Shown here: positions 9,865-19,463 of the stretch, in pieces
Position numbering within the stretch: the first letter of the stretch is position 1
Layout: every line of letters starts with the position of its first letter
Assembly: GCF_004353845.1 (NCBI RefSeq)
Contig: NZ_CP037863.1
Coordinates: 62,001 to 126,000, forward strand
Direction of reading: 5' to 3'
DNA from: Citrobacter arsenatis
Lineage (GTDB): Bacteria > Pseudomonadota > Gammaproteobacteria > Enterobacterales > Enterobacteriaceae
DNA length: 64,000 nt
Notes under the pieces: model-generated
The model's database searches: none
The model's input: the letters and a program-made list of their open reading frames with translations, nothing else
Told to the model about the DNA's origin: nothing
Program-made: the position numbers and the translations under genes

Positions 9865-12306
9865 GTGAAAAATGACAATGCAGTGGAACATAACAACCAG
9901 ACTGCTTCTGAGCAGACATCATCCCCGGACGAGAGTCACGCATTGCATAAGGTGAGAGATCCCGTGTGCGGGATGGTCATCCTGCCTGACAAGGCGCACA
10001 GCAGCATTCGATACCAGGACCATCAGCTTTATTTCTGCTCCGCCAGCTGTGAGAGCAAATTTAAAGCCCATCCCGATCATTATTTTACCGAAGATGCCAG
10101 TGAACATCACCATCACCACGACCACCATGAAGTCAGCCCTGATAAGATAAAACAGTCTCACCGCCAGGCGGAGAAAGAGATTTCTGAAGGTGTGTGGACA
10201 TGTCCGATGCATCCGGAGATACGCCGTAGTGGTCCCGGAAGCTGTCCTGTCTGTGGAATGGCACTGGAGCCGCTCGTAGCTACGGCATCCACGGGGACGA
10301 GTGATGAACTTCGCGACATGACAAGACGCTTCTGGCTGGGGTTGTTGCTGGCGTTTCCGGTTCTGATACTCGAAATGGGTTCTCATCTGTTTCCCGCTTT
10401 GAGGAATACAGTACCGCCACAGTACAACACATGGCTGCAGTTACTTCTGGCCTCTCCTGTCGTTTTGTGGTGTGGCTGGCCATTCTTCGCCCGGGCCGGA
10501 ATGTCGTTACGTAACCGCTCCCTGAATATGTTTACCCTTGTTGCAATGGGGACCGGCGTAGCCTGGGTTTACAGCGTCATTGCAACCGTCTTCCCCTCCT
10601 GGTTTCCTGCATCGTTCAGAAACATGGATGGCCTGGTGGCCATTTATTTTGAAGCCGCAGCTGTTATTACGGTGCTTGTTCTGCTGGGACAGGTCCTTGA
10701 ATTGCGGGCAAGGGAACAAACCTCAGGTGCCATTACTGCGCTTCTTAACCTTGCCCCCAAAACCGCCAGGCGGCTGGATCAAGACGGTCATGAAACGGAT
10801 ATTAATGCGGAAGATGTCCTGCCTGGCGATAAGCTCCGCATCAGACCTGGAGAGAGTATTCCGGTCGACGGTATCGTGGTCGAAGGCAAAACAACCGTGG
10901 ATGAATCGATGGTGACCGGGGAGTCTATGCCGGTTACCAAAACGGAGGGTGAACCCGTCATTGGGGGGACGATTAATCAGACAGGTAGTCTTATCATCCG
11001 TGCAGAGAAAGTCGGTGATGAAACGATGCTCTCACGAATTGTTCAGATGGTCGCTGATGCACAGCGTTCGCGGGCCCCCATCCAGAGAATGGCTGACAGC
11101 GTTTCAGGCTGGTTTGTTCCTCTGGTGATACTTATCGCGGTTGTTGCTTTCATGATCTGGTCTGTCTGGGGGCCCGAGCCCAGGATGGCGCACGGTCTCA
11201 TTGCGGCTGTGTCGGTCCTGATTATTGCCTGTCCCTGCGCGCTGGGGCTGGCCACGCCGATGTCGATAATGGTGGGGGTGGGCAAAGGAGCCCAGGCCGG
11301 GGTGTTAATTAAGAATGCCGAAGCCCTTGAGCGTCTTGAAAAAGTGGACACGCTGGTTGTCGACAAAACAGGCACGCTCACGGAAGGTTCGCCGACGGTG
11401 ACAGGGATTATCAGTCTCAATCCGGGTGGGGAAACATCTCTTTTGCGTGTAACGGCCGCAGTGGAAAAAGGCTCGCAGCATCCGCTGGGTATGGCAGTAG
11501 TTAAAGCAGCACAGGAAAAGGGGATCGCAATACCCGCAGTCACTCATTTCAATGCGCCGTCGGGTAAAGGTGTCTCAGGCGATGTCGAAGGTCAACGGGT
11601 TGTTATTGGTAATGAACTGGCTATGCAGGAAAACAGTATCGTTATTGATAATCAAAAGGCCGTTGCGGATACGTTGCGGATGGAAGGTGCTACCGTTATC
11701 TATGTGGCCACAGACGGGCACCTTGCAGGCCTGATAGCTATCTCGGATCCCGTGAAAGCAACCACGCCGGATGCGCTTAAAGCTTTGCGTCAGGCGGGGA
11801 TCCGCATCGTTATGCTCACCGGGGATAACCAGCTTACCGCTGAAGCAGTCGCACGGAAACTGGGAATAGATGAGGTTGAAGCCGGGATTCTGCCGGATGG
11901 CAAAAAAGCAGTGATAACCCGACTGAAAGCGTCTGGCCATGTGGTTGCGATGGCCGGAGACGGTGTGAATGATGCCCCGGCGCTGGCAGCGGCTGACGTG
12001 GGAATAGCCATGGGAACGGGTACAGATGTGGCAATTGAAAGTGCCGGAGTCACCCTTCTCAAAGGCGACCTGATGATACTGAACAGGGCCCGTCATCTGT
12101 CAGAGATCACCATGAAAAATATCCGACAGAATCTGTTTTTTGCATTTATCTACAACGCACTTGGCGTGCCTGTGGCTGCAGGCCTGCTTTATCCTGTGTA
12201 TGGAATACTGCTGTCGCCAGTTATTGCGGCGGCGGCCATGGCTCTTTCCTCCGTCAGCGTCATTGTGAATGCGTTGCGTCTGAAAAGTGTCAGGCTCGGG
12301 AAATAA
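9865..12306 (+). CDS. silP: SilP P1B-type silver/copper-exporting ATPase
   Basis: I start it at the GTG at 9865, preceded by a strong AAGGAGAG RBS seven bases upstream (813 residues); the same frame also has an ATG at 9835. The N-terminus has a YHS/TRASH metal-binding domain (DPVCGMVI...YFCSASCESKF), a His run (EHHHHHDHHE) and a second metal site (WTCPMHPEIR...CPVCGMALEP). The ATPase core shows TGES, the IIACPCALG metal-transport motif near residue 456, phosphorylation motif DKTGTLTEG near 498, HP in SQHPLG, and GDGVNDAPALAAADVGIAMG. It moves cytoplasmic Ag+/Cu+ to the periplasm. Confidence 0.94.
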   Translation: MKNDNAVEHNNQTASEQTSSPDESHALHKVRDPVCGMVILPDKAHSSIRYQDHQLYFCSASCESKFKAHPDHYFTEDASEHHHHHDHHEVSPDKIKQSHRQAEKEISEGVWTCPMHPEIRRSGPGSCPVCGMALEPLVATASTGTSDELRDMTRRFWLGLLLAFPVLILEMGSHLFPALRNTVPPQYNTWLQLLLASPVVLWCGWPFFARAGMSLRNRSLNMFTLVAMGTGVAWVYSVIATVFPSWFPASFRNMDGLVAIYFEAAAVITVLVLLGQVLELRAREQTSGAITALLNLAPKTARRLDQDGHETDINAEDVLPGDKLRIRPGESIPVDGIVVEGKTTVDESMVTGESMPVTKTEGEPVIGGTINQTGSLIIRAEKVGDETMLSRIVQMVADAQRSRAPIQRMADSVSGWFVPLVILIAVVAFMIWSVWGPEPRMAHGLIAAVSVLIIACPCALGLATPMSIMVGVGKGAQAGVLIKNAEALERLEKVDTLVVDKTGTLTEGSPTVTGIISLNPGGETSLLRVTAAVEKGSQHPLGMAVVKAAQEKGIAIPAVTHFNAPSGKGVSGDVEGQRVVIGNELAMQENSIVIDNQKAVADTLRMEGATVIYVATDGHLAGLIAISDPVKATTPDALKALRQAGIRIVMLTGDNQLTAEAVARKLGIDEVEAGILPDGKKAVITRLKASGHVVAMAGDGVNDAPALAAADVGIAMGTGTDVAIESAGVTLLKGDLMILNRARHLSEITMKNIRQNLFFAFIYNALGVPVAAGLLYPVYGILLSPVIAAAAMALSSVSVIVNALRLKSVRLGK

Positions 12307-12346
12307 CACTGAGTGAAGGGGCTGTTACGAACAGAAGGAGTCCAGT

Positions 12347-12544
12347 ATGAAAAGTACCACCTATGCGCTTATTGCTGTCGCCGCGATCGCGGCATTTGCC
12401 CTCCTGCGCGAACACTGGTCACATGTGGCAGGTTACTGGCCATATCTGTTATTGCTGGTCTGCCCGCTAATGCATCTTTTCCACGGCCACGGAGGGCATG
12501 GAGATCATCAACATCAAGGAAGTGAAAACGATAAAAAAAATTAA
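12347..12544 (+). CDS. DUF2933 small membrane protein
   Basis: 65 residues beginning MKSTTYALIAVAAIAAFALL, with two hydrophobic helices separated by REHWSHVAGYW and a His-rich tail (MHLFHGHGGHGDHQHQ). This matches the DUF2933 family that commonly accompanies sil and copper loci. An AGAAGGAG RBS lies at 12333-12340. It starts 40 bases after silP and is probably the last gene of that transcript. Function is unknown; the His-rich tail suggests metal binding at the membrane. Confidence 0.82.
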   Translation: MKSTTYALIAVAAIAAFALLREHWSHVAGYWPYLLLLVCPLMHLFHGHGGHGDHQHQGSENDKKN

Positions 12545-12552
12545 TCCGGCAG

Positions 12553-12575
12553 ACGGGGCCGCGTCGCGGCCCCGT
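12553..12575. terminator. Bidirectional terminator between DUF2933 gene and M23 peptidase gene
   Basis: ACGGGGCCGC and GCGGCCCCGT form a perfect ten-base GC-rich stem around the loop GTC. It lies between two convergent genes (stops at 12544 and 12578), so it probably ends both transcripts. Confidence 0.75.
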
Positions 12576-12577
12576 TA

Positions 12578-13315
12578 TCAGTCCAGGTATCGTTCGTAGT
12601 CTCTGGCATGCGCAAAGGCATGCTGTTCAAGTTTGTTATCAGCGGGTGCCGCTGCCCGGAACGCCAGTGAGTTAACAGGATTGTTATTGATGACCAGCTC
12701 GTAATGCAGATGAGGACCGGATGAACGTCCGCTGTTACCGGATAACGCAATAGCGCCTCCCCGGGTAACCCTGGCCCCTTTAGTAACGAGTATTTTATTG
12801 AGGTGGAGATAGCGAGTTTTAACACCGGCTTTTCCTGTTACTTCAACAAAATATCCCATGGTGCTGTTGTATTCGGCCCGGGTGATTTTTCCGTCGATGA
12901 CGCTGACTATTTTCGTGTTCATGGGCATGGAATAATCAATGCCATTATGGGGACTCACTTTTCCCGATACCGGGTTAAGTCTTGCAGGATTGAAAGGCGA
13001 ACTGAGTCTTGCTGTGGCCGGTAACGGATAATCGAGACTGCCTTTCCCGGAAGTATCGGAAAGGTTATAGAACTTTTTATCTGATATACGATACGCCGTG
13101 TAATTAAATGAACCGGACGTAAATTTATAGGCCACGACACGTGATTTTCCCGCTTTCTTTTGCAGTACGAGTTTTAATGATTCATTTTTTTTCAAATGCC
13201 GCAGATTAAACCGGGAAGGCAAGGAGCGCTGAAGGGTAGCGATCTCGTTCGATTCCAGCCCCGAGCGGGTGGCTGAAAGGTAGGCATTTTCTTTTACGAC
13301 ATCGGTAGAATACAT
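12578..13315 (-). CDS. M23 family metallopeptidase (sil/pco-associated)
   Basis: 245 residues. The C-terminal half is a LytM/M23 zinc peptidase: first Zn ligands in SPHNGIDYSMP (HxxxD) and the HLHYEL (HxH) motif near the end. The N-terminal part resembles the OapA/LysM-like region of MepM-type endopeptidases. No signal peptide is obvious from the ATG at 13313-13315. Such a gene is a regular member of sil-pco islands, where it usually stands between sil and pco; its role in metal resistance is not established. Here the pco side is missing and an IS66 element begins about 280 bases beyond its start. Confidence 0.85.
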   Translation of the reverse strand: MYSTDVVKENAYLSATRSGLESNEIATLQRSLPSRFNLRHLKKNESLKLVLQKKAGKSRVVAYKFTSGSFNYTAYRISDKKFYNLSDTSGKGSLDYPLPATARLSSPFNPARLNPVSGKVSPHNGIDYSMPMNTKIVSVIDGKITRAEYNSTMGYFVEVTGKAGVKTRYLHLNKILVTKGARVTRGGAIALSGNSGRSSGPHLHYELVINNNPVNSLAFRAAAPADNKLEQHAFAHARDYERYLD

Positions 13316-13633
13316 TTACTGGAATTCGCCGTTAGCATGAACACTGCGGCGTATGCTAGGGGTTTTCAGGAGGCGTGTCATCTGTCAGTTAATCGGGAGC
13401 ACCGTTGATGGTCGTCATTTTTGTAACATATCTTGTTTCCCGTTTGCTCCTGAAGATCTGGGAACTGTATGACCAGCCTGACGGTGATGATTAACGGGAC
13501 TGAAACAGGTTACGGCAGAGCAATATGGGGCTCATGTCCTGCTACGTAACCCGTCAGTAAAGCCCTGCTAAGCACTAACCCGCCTGCAGTTACCTGGTAA
13601 GCGTCCAGCGAGAACCGTATTGACGGGGATGGG

Positions 13634-15172
13634 TTATTCAGTTGGCAGTGTGATGCGCCAGGGGAGCAGTTCGCTGACCCGGTTGACCGACCAGTCCGCT
13701 ATGACGTCAAGCACATGGCGGAGGTAGCCTTCTGGATCCACTCCGTTCAGTTTGCATGTCCCGATCAGACTGTACAGCAACGCTCCACGCTCACCTCCGT
13801 GGTCTGAGCCGAAGAACAACCAGTTTTTACGACCCAGGCTGACCATCCGTAGGGCATTTTCAGCGATGTTGTTATCTGCTTCAGCCCAGCCGTCCTCCGC
13901 ATAGTACGCCAGCGCTGACCACTGGTTCAGGGCGTACGTGAAGGCCTTCGCCAGCTCCGAGTGTCGCGATAGCGTTTTCATCTTTTCACGCAGCCAGCTC
14001 TCCAGGGATTTCAGCAGCGGTTTCGTTTTCCGCTCACGTTCAGCAAGGCGCTGCTCCGCCGGCATTCCCCTTATCTCCGCCTCAACGGTATACAGCTCGC
14101 CGATACGCTTCAGGGCTTCATCCGTCAGCGCCGACGGCGTACGGACGTGCACATCGTGGATTTTACGGCGGGTGTGAGCCCAACAAGCCGCTTCCGTTAT
14201 CCGGCCATCGCGGTACAGTTCGTTGAACCCGGCGTAAGCATCTGCCTGCAGCACACCGCTGAAGCCGGCAAGATGAGTCTGCGGGTGGATGCCTTTTCTG
14301 TCGGGACTGTACGCGAACCACACCGCCGGTGGCAACGCTGACCCGGCGTTGCGGTCATCACGAACGTATGTCCACAACCGCCCGGTCTTCGTCTTCTTAT
14401 TACCCGGCAGCAGCACCTGCACGGGGGTATCATCGGCATGGAGTTTGCCGTCGGTCACTACATAGTGCTGAAGCGCCTCTTCCAGCGGTGACAGCAGCCG
14501 GCAGCATGCGTCCACCCAGCCCGACAGCAGTGAACGGCTCAGCTCCACACCCTGGCGGTTGTATATTTCTGACTGGCGATACAGCGGGGTATGCTCTGCA
14601 TACTTTGAGGTCAGCACGCGGGCCAGCAGCCCCGGTCCTGCTATACCCCGCTCGATGGGCCGCGAAGGCGCGGGAGCCTGCACTATGGCATCGCACTGAG
14701 TACAGGCATGCTTTTCACGTACTATCCGGATAACCCGGAAGGCGCTTCGCATCAGCTCCAGCTGCTCGGCGGCATCCTCACCCAGGTAGCTCAGCGCACC
14801 ACCACATTCCGGGCAGCATGACGCTGCTGGCAGCAGCCGTTTTTCGTCACGGGGAAGTGATTCAGGGAACGGTTTGCGGGTACGGGTCTGCCGCAGCAGG
14901 CGCTGCACGGCCGGGTCATCCACCCGACCGGTAAGGGTATCGCTTTCTTTCTGTAGCTGGTTAAGGTCGGCTTCCATCTGCGCGATACGGCGGGAGACTT
15001 TTTCGGAGCGGCTGCCGAAGTTCATTCGGCGCAGCTTATCCAGTTGCGCCTGCAGGTGATCTATTTCGCGTTCACGCTCGTTCAACTTTTCCAGCAGGGC
15101 ACGATTCAGCGCTTCCTGTTCGGCAAGAAGACGTTTCAGTTCGTCGATATTGTCAGGACGTGAGCTGTTCAT
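13634..15172 (-). CDS. tnpC: IS66-family transposase TnpC (DDE)
   Basis: 512 residues from the ATG MNSSRPDNIDELK; a TTG 14 codons further up is the alternative. The N-terminal leucine-zipper-like coiled coil (about 10-60) is followed by the IS66 zinc-finger region (CCPECGG...CTQCDAI), the catalytic core with HADDTPV and LQADAYAGFNELY, and the final NNIAENALR motif carrying the Glu. The C-terminus has the IS66 tail VDPEGYLRHVLDVIADW. It catalyses strand transfer together with TnpA and TnpB. No frameshift is seen. Confidence 0.93.
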   Translation of the reverse strand: MNSSRPDNIDELKRLLAEQEALNRALLEKLNEREREIDHLQAQLDKLRRMNFGSRSEKVSRRIAQMEADLNQLQKESDTLTGRVDDPAVQRLLRQTRTRKPFPESLPRDEKRLLPAASCCPECGGALSYLGEDAAEQLELMRSAFRVIRIVREKHACTQCDAIVQAPAPSRPIERGIAGPGLLARVLTSKYAEHTPLYRQSEIYNRQGVELSRSLLSGWVDACCRLLSPLEEALQHYVVTDGKLHADDTPVQVLLPGNKKTKTGRLWTYVRDDRNAGSALPPAVWFAYSPDRKGIHPQTHLAGFSGVLQADAYAGFNELYRDGRITEAACWAHTRRKIHDVHVRTPSALTDEALKRIGELYTVEAEIRGMPAEQRLAERERKTKPLLKSLESWLREKMKTLSRHSELAKAFTYALNQWSALAYYAEDGWAEADNNIAENALRMVSLGRKNWLFFGSDHGGERGALLYSLIGTCKLNGVDPEGYLRHVLDVIADWSVNRVSELLPWRITLPTE

Positions 15173-15220
15173 GCCGGGTATATTACCAGGCTCATTCAGC
15201 GTCGACCAGGACAAAGAGGC

Positions 15221-15568
15221 CTACAACATAGTCAGGGACGTAAGCAGTCTTTTAGGCTGCCGCCAGTCGATACCTTCAAGGAGCATCGCCAGCTGTGCCG
15301 GTGTGAGGAACACTTTACCATCTCGGGCTGACGGCCAGGCGAAGCGGCCGCGCTCCAGCCGTTTGGTCAGCAGACACAGCCCATCGCCGGTAGACCAGAG
15401 GAGCTTTACCTGACTACCATTACGCCCACGGAAGATAAAAACGTGACCTGACATCGGATCGTCTTTCAGCGTCGTCTGCACCTTTGCCGCCAGGCCGTTA
15501 AAACCGTTTCTCATATCGGTGATACCAGCGACCAGCCAGATCTTAGTCCCTGATGGTAATGGGATCAA
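15221..15568 (-). CDS. tnpB: IS66 Orf2-like protein TnpB
   Basis: 115 residues of the IS66 accessory family: the motifs IWLVAGITDMRNGFNGL, FIFRGRNGSQVKLLWSTGDG and LTPAQLAMLLEGIDWR are diagnostic. It overlaps the end of tnpA by four bases (ATGA) and lies 48 bases before the start chosen for tnpC. It is required for transposition in characterised IS66 elements, but its biochemical role is unknown. Confidence 0.93.
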   Translation of the reverse strand: MIPLPSGTKIWLVAGITDMRNGFNGLAAKVQTTLKDDPMSGHVFIFRGRNGSQVKLLWSTGDGLCLLTKRLERGRFAWPSARDGKVFLTPAQLAMLLEGIDWRQPKRLLTSLTML

Positions 15569-15969
15569 CGTTTGAGCTCCCGTATCAGCAGGTTCAGGAT
15601 ATTTTCGCTGATGGCACCATTCAGACGGAGTGATCCGTGCCGGAACGCCACTTCACAGCAGATATTGAGTGATTCAGGTGCCGCAGCAGCTACAGGTTGT
15701 GACAGTGAGGAGGTTGCAGGAACAACATCTTCGGCATCAAGTGTTATCGGGAGCAGCTCAGGCACGCTGTTTTCTGTTGTTGAAGGAGGACGTAGTTTTC
15801 CTTCGCGCCAGTACTGACGCCACTTGAACAACAGATTATCGTTGATCCCATGCTCACGAGCGAGTTGCGCTACGGAGATCTCTGGTCGATGCGAGAGTTC
15901 AACCATTTTGATTTTGAACTCAACGGGATAATTAGGGCTTTTTTTACGCACTGCGGTTAATGATTTCAT
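15565..15969 (-). CDS. tnpA: IS66 TnpA (IS3-type helix-turn-helix protein)
   Basis: 134 residues with an N-terminal HTH_Tnp_1-type domain: YPVEFKIKMVELSHRPEIS, VAQLAREHGINDNLLFKWRQYW. This is the DNA-binding protein of IS66 elements. It is the first gene of the tnpABC transcript; its start lies about 80 bases inside the right inverted repeat, so the promoter is probably in that gap. Confidence 0.9.
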   Translation of the reverse strand: MKSLTAVRKKSPNYPVEFKIKMVELSHRPEISVAQLAREHGINDNLLFKWRQYWREGKLRPPSTTENSVPELLPITLDAEDVVPATSSLSQPVAAAAPESLNICCEVAFRHGSLRLNGAISENILNLLIRELKR

Positions 15970-16050
15970 GGATAGCGTCCACCATATTTGGTGTCCACTA
16001 TCCTCTCAGGAATTTCAGGATCTGCCAGACGGTGCTGAGACGACGCTTAC

Positions 16051-16323
16051 ATATAACCTAAATGTGGTAATGAAAGTACAATAATTTAAAAGCGATAGGC
16101 ATTGATAAACTCCTAACTTCAGTAGGGGGCCGCTTGGAAATGGAAAAACAACCTACGCTAAGACTACTTTTTAACCAAGCAGCTATTGGCTATCCCTCGG
16201 ATTGCGGGACTACAGCGTTTCTGTGTCCGAAACCGTACGATTACGTACACTACGCTAACTATCTGTCCGGAAGTCAGTAAAACTATAAACGGACAGCCTG
16301 ATAGTTCCGTACATCCCTTACGG
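16051..16323. other. Non-coding junction segment beside the IS66 element
   Basis: I see no convincing gene, repeat or RNA in these 273 bases. They separate the IS66 end from the truncated DUF2913 gene, and their origin is unclear. They may be remnants left by the rearrangement that removed the target duplication. Confidence 0.4.
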
Positions 16324-16743
16324 TCAGAGGGTTCCGCTCAATGGAACGAAATCACCCGTTAAGCGTTTTGAGCTTAACGTAGGATAATATCCGTTTTCCA
16401 AGCGGACCCCAGACAACTCACCGGTGCAGGAACGCCAAAGGTAATCGAGCTTACTGGCCAGCTTTGCGCGAACACCCAGATGGCGGCACTGCTTCAACAT
16501 CCACTCGATATCGGGAGCGACATCGCGCGGGAAACGTCTTTGCTTCAGCTGGGTTGCCAGCCAGCGGGTCAGAAAGAGATTTTCCTGTGCCGGTGACTGC
16601 ACACTGCCATCCTGTCTGGCCAGCGCAAGTGCCACCAGGGCACACCGGGCCATATGACCTGATTTCTCTGCCAACATTATCAGCGAACTATTCCACAGAT
16701 AATAGCCACCGCCAGCCCCGAAACAAGAAATAGTGGCCGTCAT
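16324..16743 (-). pseudogene. DUF2913-like protein, apparently truncated
   Basis: The stretch from MARCALVALALARQDG through LTRWLATQLKQRRFPRDVAPDIEWMLKQ to KLDYLWRSCTGEL resembles the plasmid-borne DUF2913 family as I remember it. After that the sequence becomes unlike the family and stops early, about 60-80 residues short, suggesting loss of the C-terminus at a junction near 16430. The start is uncertain: an ATG at 16743 sits inside a GGCCGTC/GACGGCC hairpin and has no RBS, and the frame continues up to 16776. Function of the family is unknown. Confidence 0.5.
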
Positions 16744-16835
16744 AAAAGACGGCCGGGAACAGATATGCCTGGGCATCGTATTTCATAAATTACAATATCC
16801 AGCGATTGTTGCATAAAAGACAGAAATCACAGCAC

Positions 16836-19463
16836 TCAGACGTGATTAAACATAGCTATGACAGGATCTGTCACTTCTGCATCCTGCTCCCAGAGATGGG
16901 TAATAATACTTTTAAGCGGGTCATCAGCATTTTCCCGGCAGAATGTGCAGAACATCGTATCATCAGGATAACGGAACAGACGTAAACGACCAAAAGATGA
17001 ATTCCGCACCAGTAATGAGTAATTATCCTGACAGTTCGGAACGAAATATATTGTACTGTTGCTAATCATATATGGAAGAACATGTGGCTGGTATCCCTTA
17101 TCTGGTTTACTTACCATTTTTATGCCAAGTTCATTATGTTTATCAGTACGATATTCAAGTTCGTATAACTCCATGGAAAAACAATTACCATACACAATGA
17201 GGGTACAATCATCTTCCTTTTCCATGAAAATTGTTACTTTATGAAAAAGTTCATCCAGATCGCTTATATCCTCACTCAACTTACCACGGTTAATATAGAG
17301 TTTCCGGTGGATTTCATTAAGTACGCAGTCTGAAATTGTTGTTGAGGGAAAAAATGACGGATCAATTGTACATCCAAGTTTCTTTGCCACATTTTCCTTA
17401 TCAATACCAATATTAATCCATTGTTTTTCCCAACGTTCTGAAATTTCAGACTCAGGTGTAAACTCAAACAGAGAAAGAAGATGATCTTTCTTAATGTCAT
17501 CAATGACATTTTGAGATATGTTCATATCAATCCTTCTGAAAAGATCGATATCTTCTTCTGCCTTTATGATATCTGACTTAATACTTTCTTCAAAAGTGGA
17601 TATGTACATGTCCAGCGTTCTATTAAAAAATACAACTCGCGTAGCGTACTCCTCAGATGTCATCAAAAAGTTGTCAGCTACTTCTGTTGTGTTTTTTTTC
17701 AGAGATTTCAAAATATGGACAATATTTTTTTTATCAGAAAATGAAAAAATCCCTTCGCTGATTGCAGTAATCACTTTTTTGCTGACACTTTGTTCAGATA
17801 CAGACAGCATTACTGCTATATCAGCAAATGCAGGGTATAGTGTATTTAAATCATCAACCCTTCCCATGTAAATCCGCCCAGAAATAACAGGTCCTTTGTT
17901 GCTTCTGGTGAGTTTTTCCACCATATGAGACAGACGTGAAAGCCAGTTGCTGCTTTCTCCTGCATGACAGCAAGTGAGACGTAGTATGATATCTATAACA
18001 TCAGTCTGACAGACTATAGCTGGAGGAAGTGTATTATACGCCCCAGTTGGCGAGACCAGTGCAGGAGACAGTAACCGTTTGATGACAGTGAGCAAATTGA
18101 CATTTTTTTGTTGTCCAAGATACCTCACCATATAAGCTGACAGGAACAAGCGGAGATCAGTTATCACATTACGCATTGTCAGGGATAATGCGGCTTTTTC
18201 GTTATATGCCTTCCCCCTCAACATGCAGGACTGACTGCAACTGGAAAAATGTAGCAGTAAAAAATCCGGCGTAAGAAAATGGCTGTGCCACAGATATTCT
18301 TCGTGATAATGATTATGGAACTGTCCCTGATTAAGCCACAATGTGAACATGTCAGTACTTAGATCAGTGGCATCAATATCATCAGATGTTATTGCTGTAA
18401 TAAGCATTTCCAGAGAACGGAATAAATGTAATTCAAGAGCCTCAGCATATCCTGTCATATCAGCATTATTCTTAAATGCCAGACGTAACCACATATGCCA
18501 GCTTTCCCACTCACCTATAAAGTTTTGCAGCATAGCAACATAACGTTGCTTCTGGTTCACTGATAACTCCCTGTTTCCCGCATTCCAGTCCAGCAGTATC
18601 TGCCAGATATTGCTCTGGGACTGAAGAGACTGTCTCAGTTCTTCGGTCCTGTCTTCTCCCCGATATTGGTAAAAGGACTGTGGAAGATGCATTATCTTCC
18701 GGAAATATGTGGGGGTAGTATCCAGTGTTTTCACCACATCTTCTGCAAGACGGTAAAAATCATTATGGAAAGACTGACTGAAGCTTTGCGGAAAAAATGA
18801 AACAGATACATTATCCATATAATTTTTATCATCATACTGAAAACATCTTTTCAACGTAATAAAAGTCGAAACAAGCCGGTCTGCTGCTTCCTCAAACGCC
18901 CCCAGATTTCGCTCATCCAGAGCATCATAAACCTCTCCATAAAAACCTCTGGTGAAGTTTAAAAAATTTGTTTTTTCCCATTTGCTTCCACGGATAAAAC
19001 AGAGCTTAAACAGCTTCTCCCAGATAGCATTATATCTGATACCGGTTGTAGCCAGAATAACCACTTCGCCGTTATGTATCCCCCACCCGGGTAAAACTCT
19101 GATTCTTGCAGATCCCGTTCCGTCAGGTTTTAATCTCCTGAGGAGAAATAATAATGGAAGTGTATAGACATCTCTCACACATTCATCCATTTTAAGTTTT
19201 AACTTCAGGAGATCTGAATTTTCCTTCTCCGGAGAGTCATAAATATCAACAGAGACATTCAGCAGTCCCCTTTTGTTAATATAATCCCCTGGAAAAGCTA
19301 ACCAGTTTTTTACAACAGCTGTTCTAATATGCTGTACCACAACTTTTGAAATAAAATACTTAAGCATAATTCGATCACGCCGGCGATCATCCAGAACATT
19401 CAGACTCTGAATAAAAAACCAGATAGACAAACAAATATTCATGATCATCCAAATTATCGCCAC
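16836..19463 (-). CDS. Unknown 875-residue protein with N-terminal membrane anchor
   Basis: I do not recognise this protein. It starts with GTG at 19461-19463, overlapping the TAG of the gene before it by one base, so translation is probably coupled. Residues about 3-22 form one hydrophobic helix; RRRDRIMLKYFISK follows, so the rest is probably cytoplasmic. The body has no Walker, HUH, nuclease or protease motif that I can see. It is rich in aromatic residues and in Ser, Asp and Glu, with scattered Cys (SCSQSCMLRG, FCTFCRENADD). The gene is AT-rich compared with the rep and tra blocks on either side, which suggests separate acquisition. It works presumably with the 167-residue membrane protein upstream. 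Confidence 0.8.
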   Translation of the reverse strand: MAIIWMIMNICLSIWFFIQSLNVLDDRRRDRIMLKYFISKVVVQHIRTAVVKNWLAFPGDYINKRGLLNVSVDIYDSPEKENSDLLKLKLKMDECVRDVYTLPLLFLLRRLKPDGTGSARIRVLPGWGIHNGEVVILATTGIRYNAIWEKLFKLCFIRGSKWEKTNFLNFTRGFYGEVYDALDERNLGAFEEAADRLVSTFITLKRCFQYDDKNYMDNVSVSFFPQSFSQSFHNDFYRLAEDVVKTLDTTPTYFRKIMHLPQSFYQYRGEDRTEELRQSLQSQSNIWQILLDWNAGNRELSVNQKQRYVAMLQNFIGEWESWHMWLRLAFKNNADMTGYAEALELHLFRSLEMLITAITSDDIDATDLSTDMFTLWLNQGQFHNHYHEEYLWHSHFLTPDFLLLHFSSCSQSCMLRGKAYNEKAALSLTMRNVITDLRLFLSAYMVRYLGQQKNVNLLTVIKRLLSPALVSPTGAYNTLPPAIVCQTDVIDIILRLTCCHAGESSNWLSRLSHMVEKLTRSNKGPVISGRIYMGRVDDLNTLYPAFADIAVMLSVSEQSVSKKVITAISEGIFSFSDKKNIVHILKSLKKNTTEVADNFLMTSEEYATRVVFFNRTLDMYISTFEESIKSDIIKAEEDIDLFRRIDMNISQNVIDDIKKDHLLSLFEFTPESEISERWEKQWINIGIDKENVAKKLGCTIDPSFFPSTTISDCVLNEIHRKLYINRGKLSEDISDLDELFHKVTIFMEKEDDCTLIVYGNCFSMELYELEYRTDKHNELGIKMVSKPDKGYQPHVLPYMISNSTIYFVPNCQDNYSLLVRNSSFGRLRLFRYPDDTMFCTFCRENADDPLKSIITHLWEQDAEVTDPVIAMFNHV

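Larger units (their letters stand above)
13597..16050. mobile_element. IS66-family insertion sequence, 2454 bp
   Basis: Three genes (tnpA, tnpB, tnpC) on the minus strand are bounded by imperfect terminal inverted repeats beginning GTAAGCGTC at 13597 and ending GACGCTTAC at 16050; about 16 of the first 22 positions match. The eight bases outside each end, GTTACCTG on the left and ATATAACC on the right, do not match, although IS66 elements normally make an 8-bp target duplication. The element therefore probably marks a deletion or recombination junction between the sil region and the next block. It looks intact. Confidence 0.88.

Noticed and set aside
13589..16058. 8-bp target-site duplication of the IS66 element
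   Set aside because: The flanking octamers GTTACCTG and ATATAACC do not match.
16733..16752. GGCCGTC/GACGGCC hairpin as a terminator for the 16836-19966 operon
   Set aside because: It overlaps a possible start of the DUF2913-like frame and lacks a T run; function is undecided.
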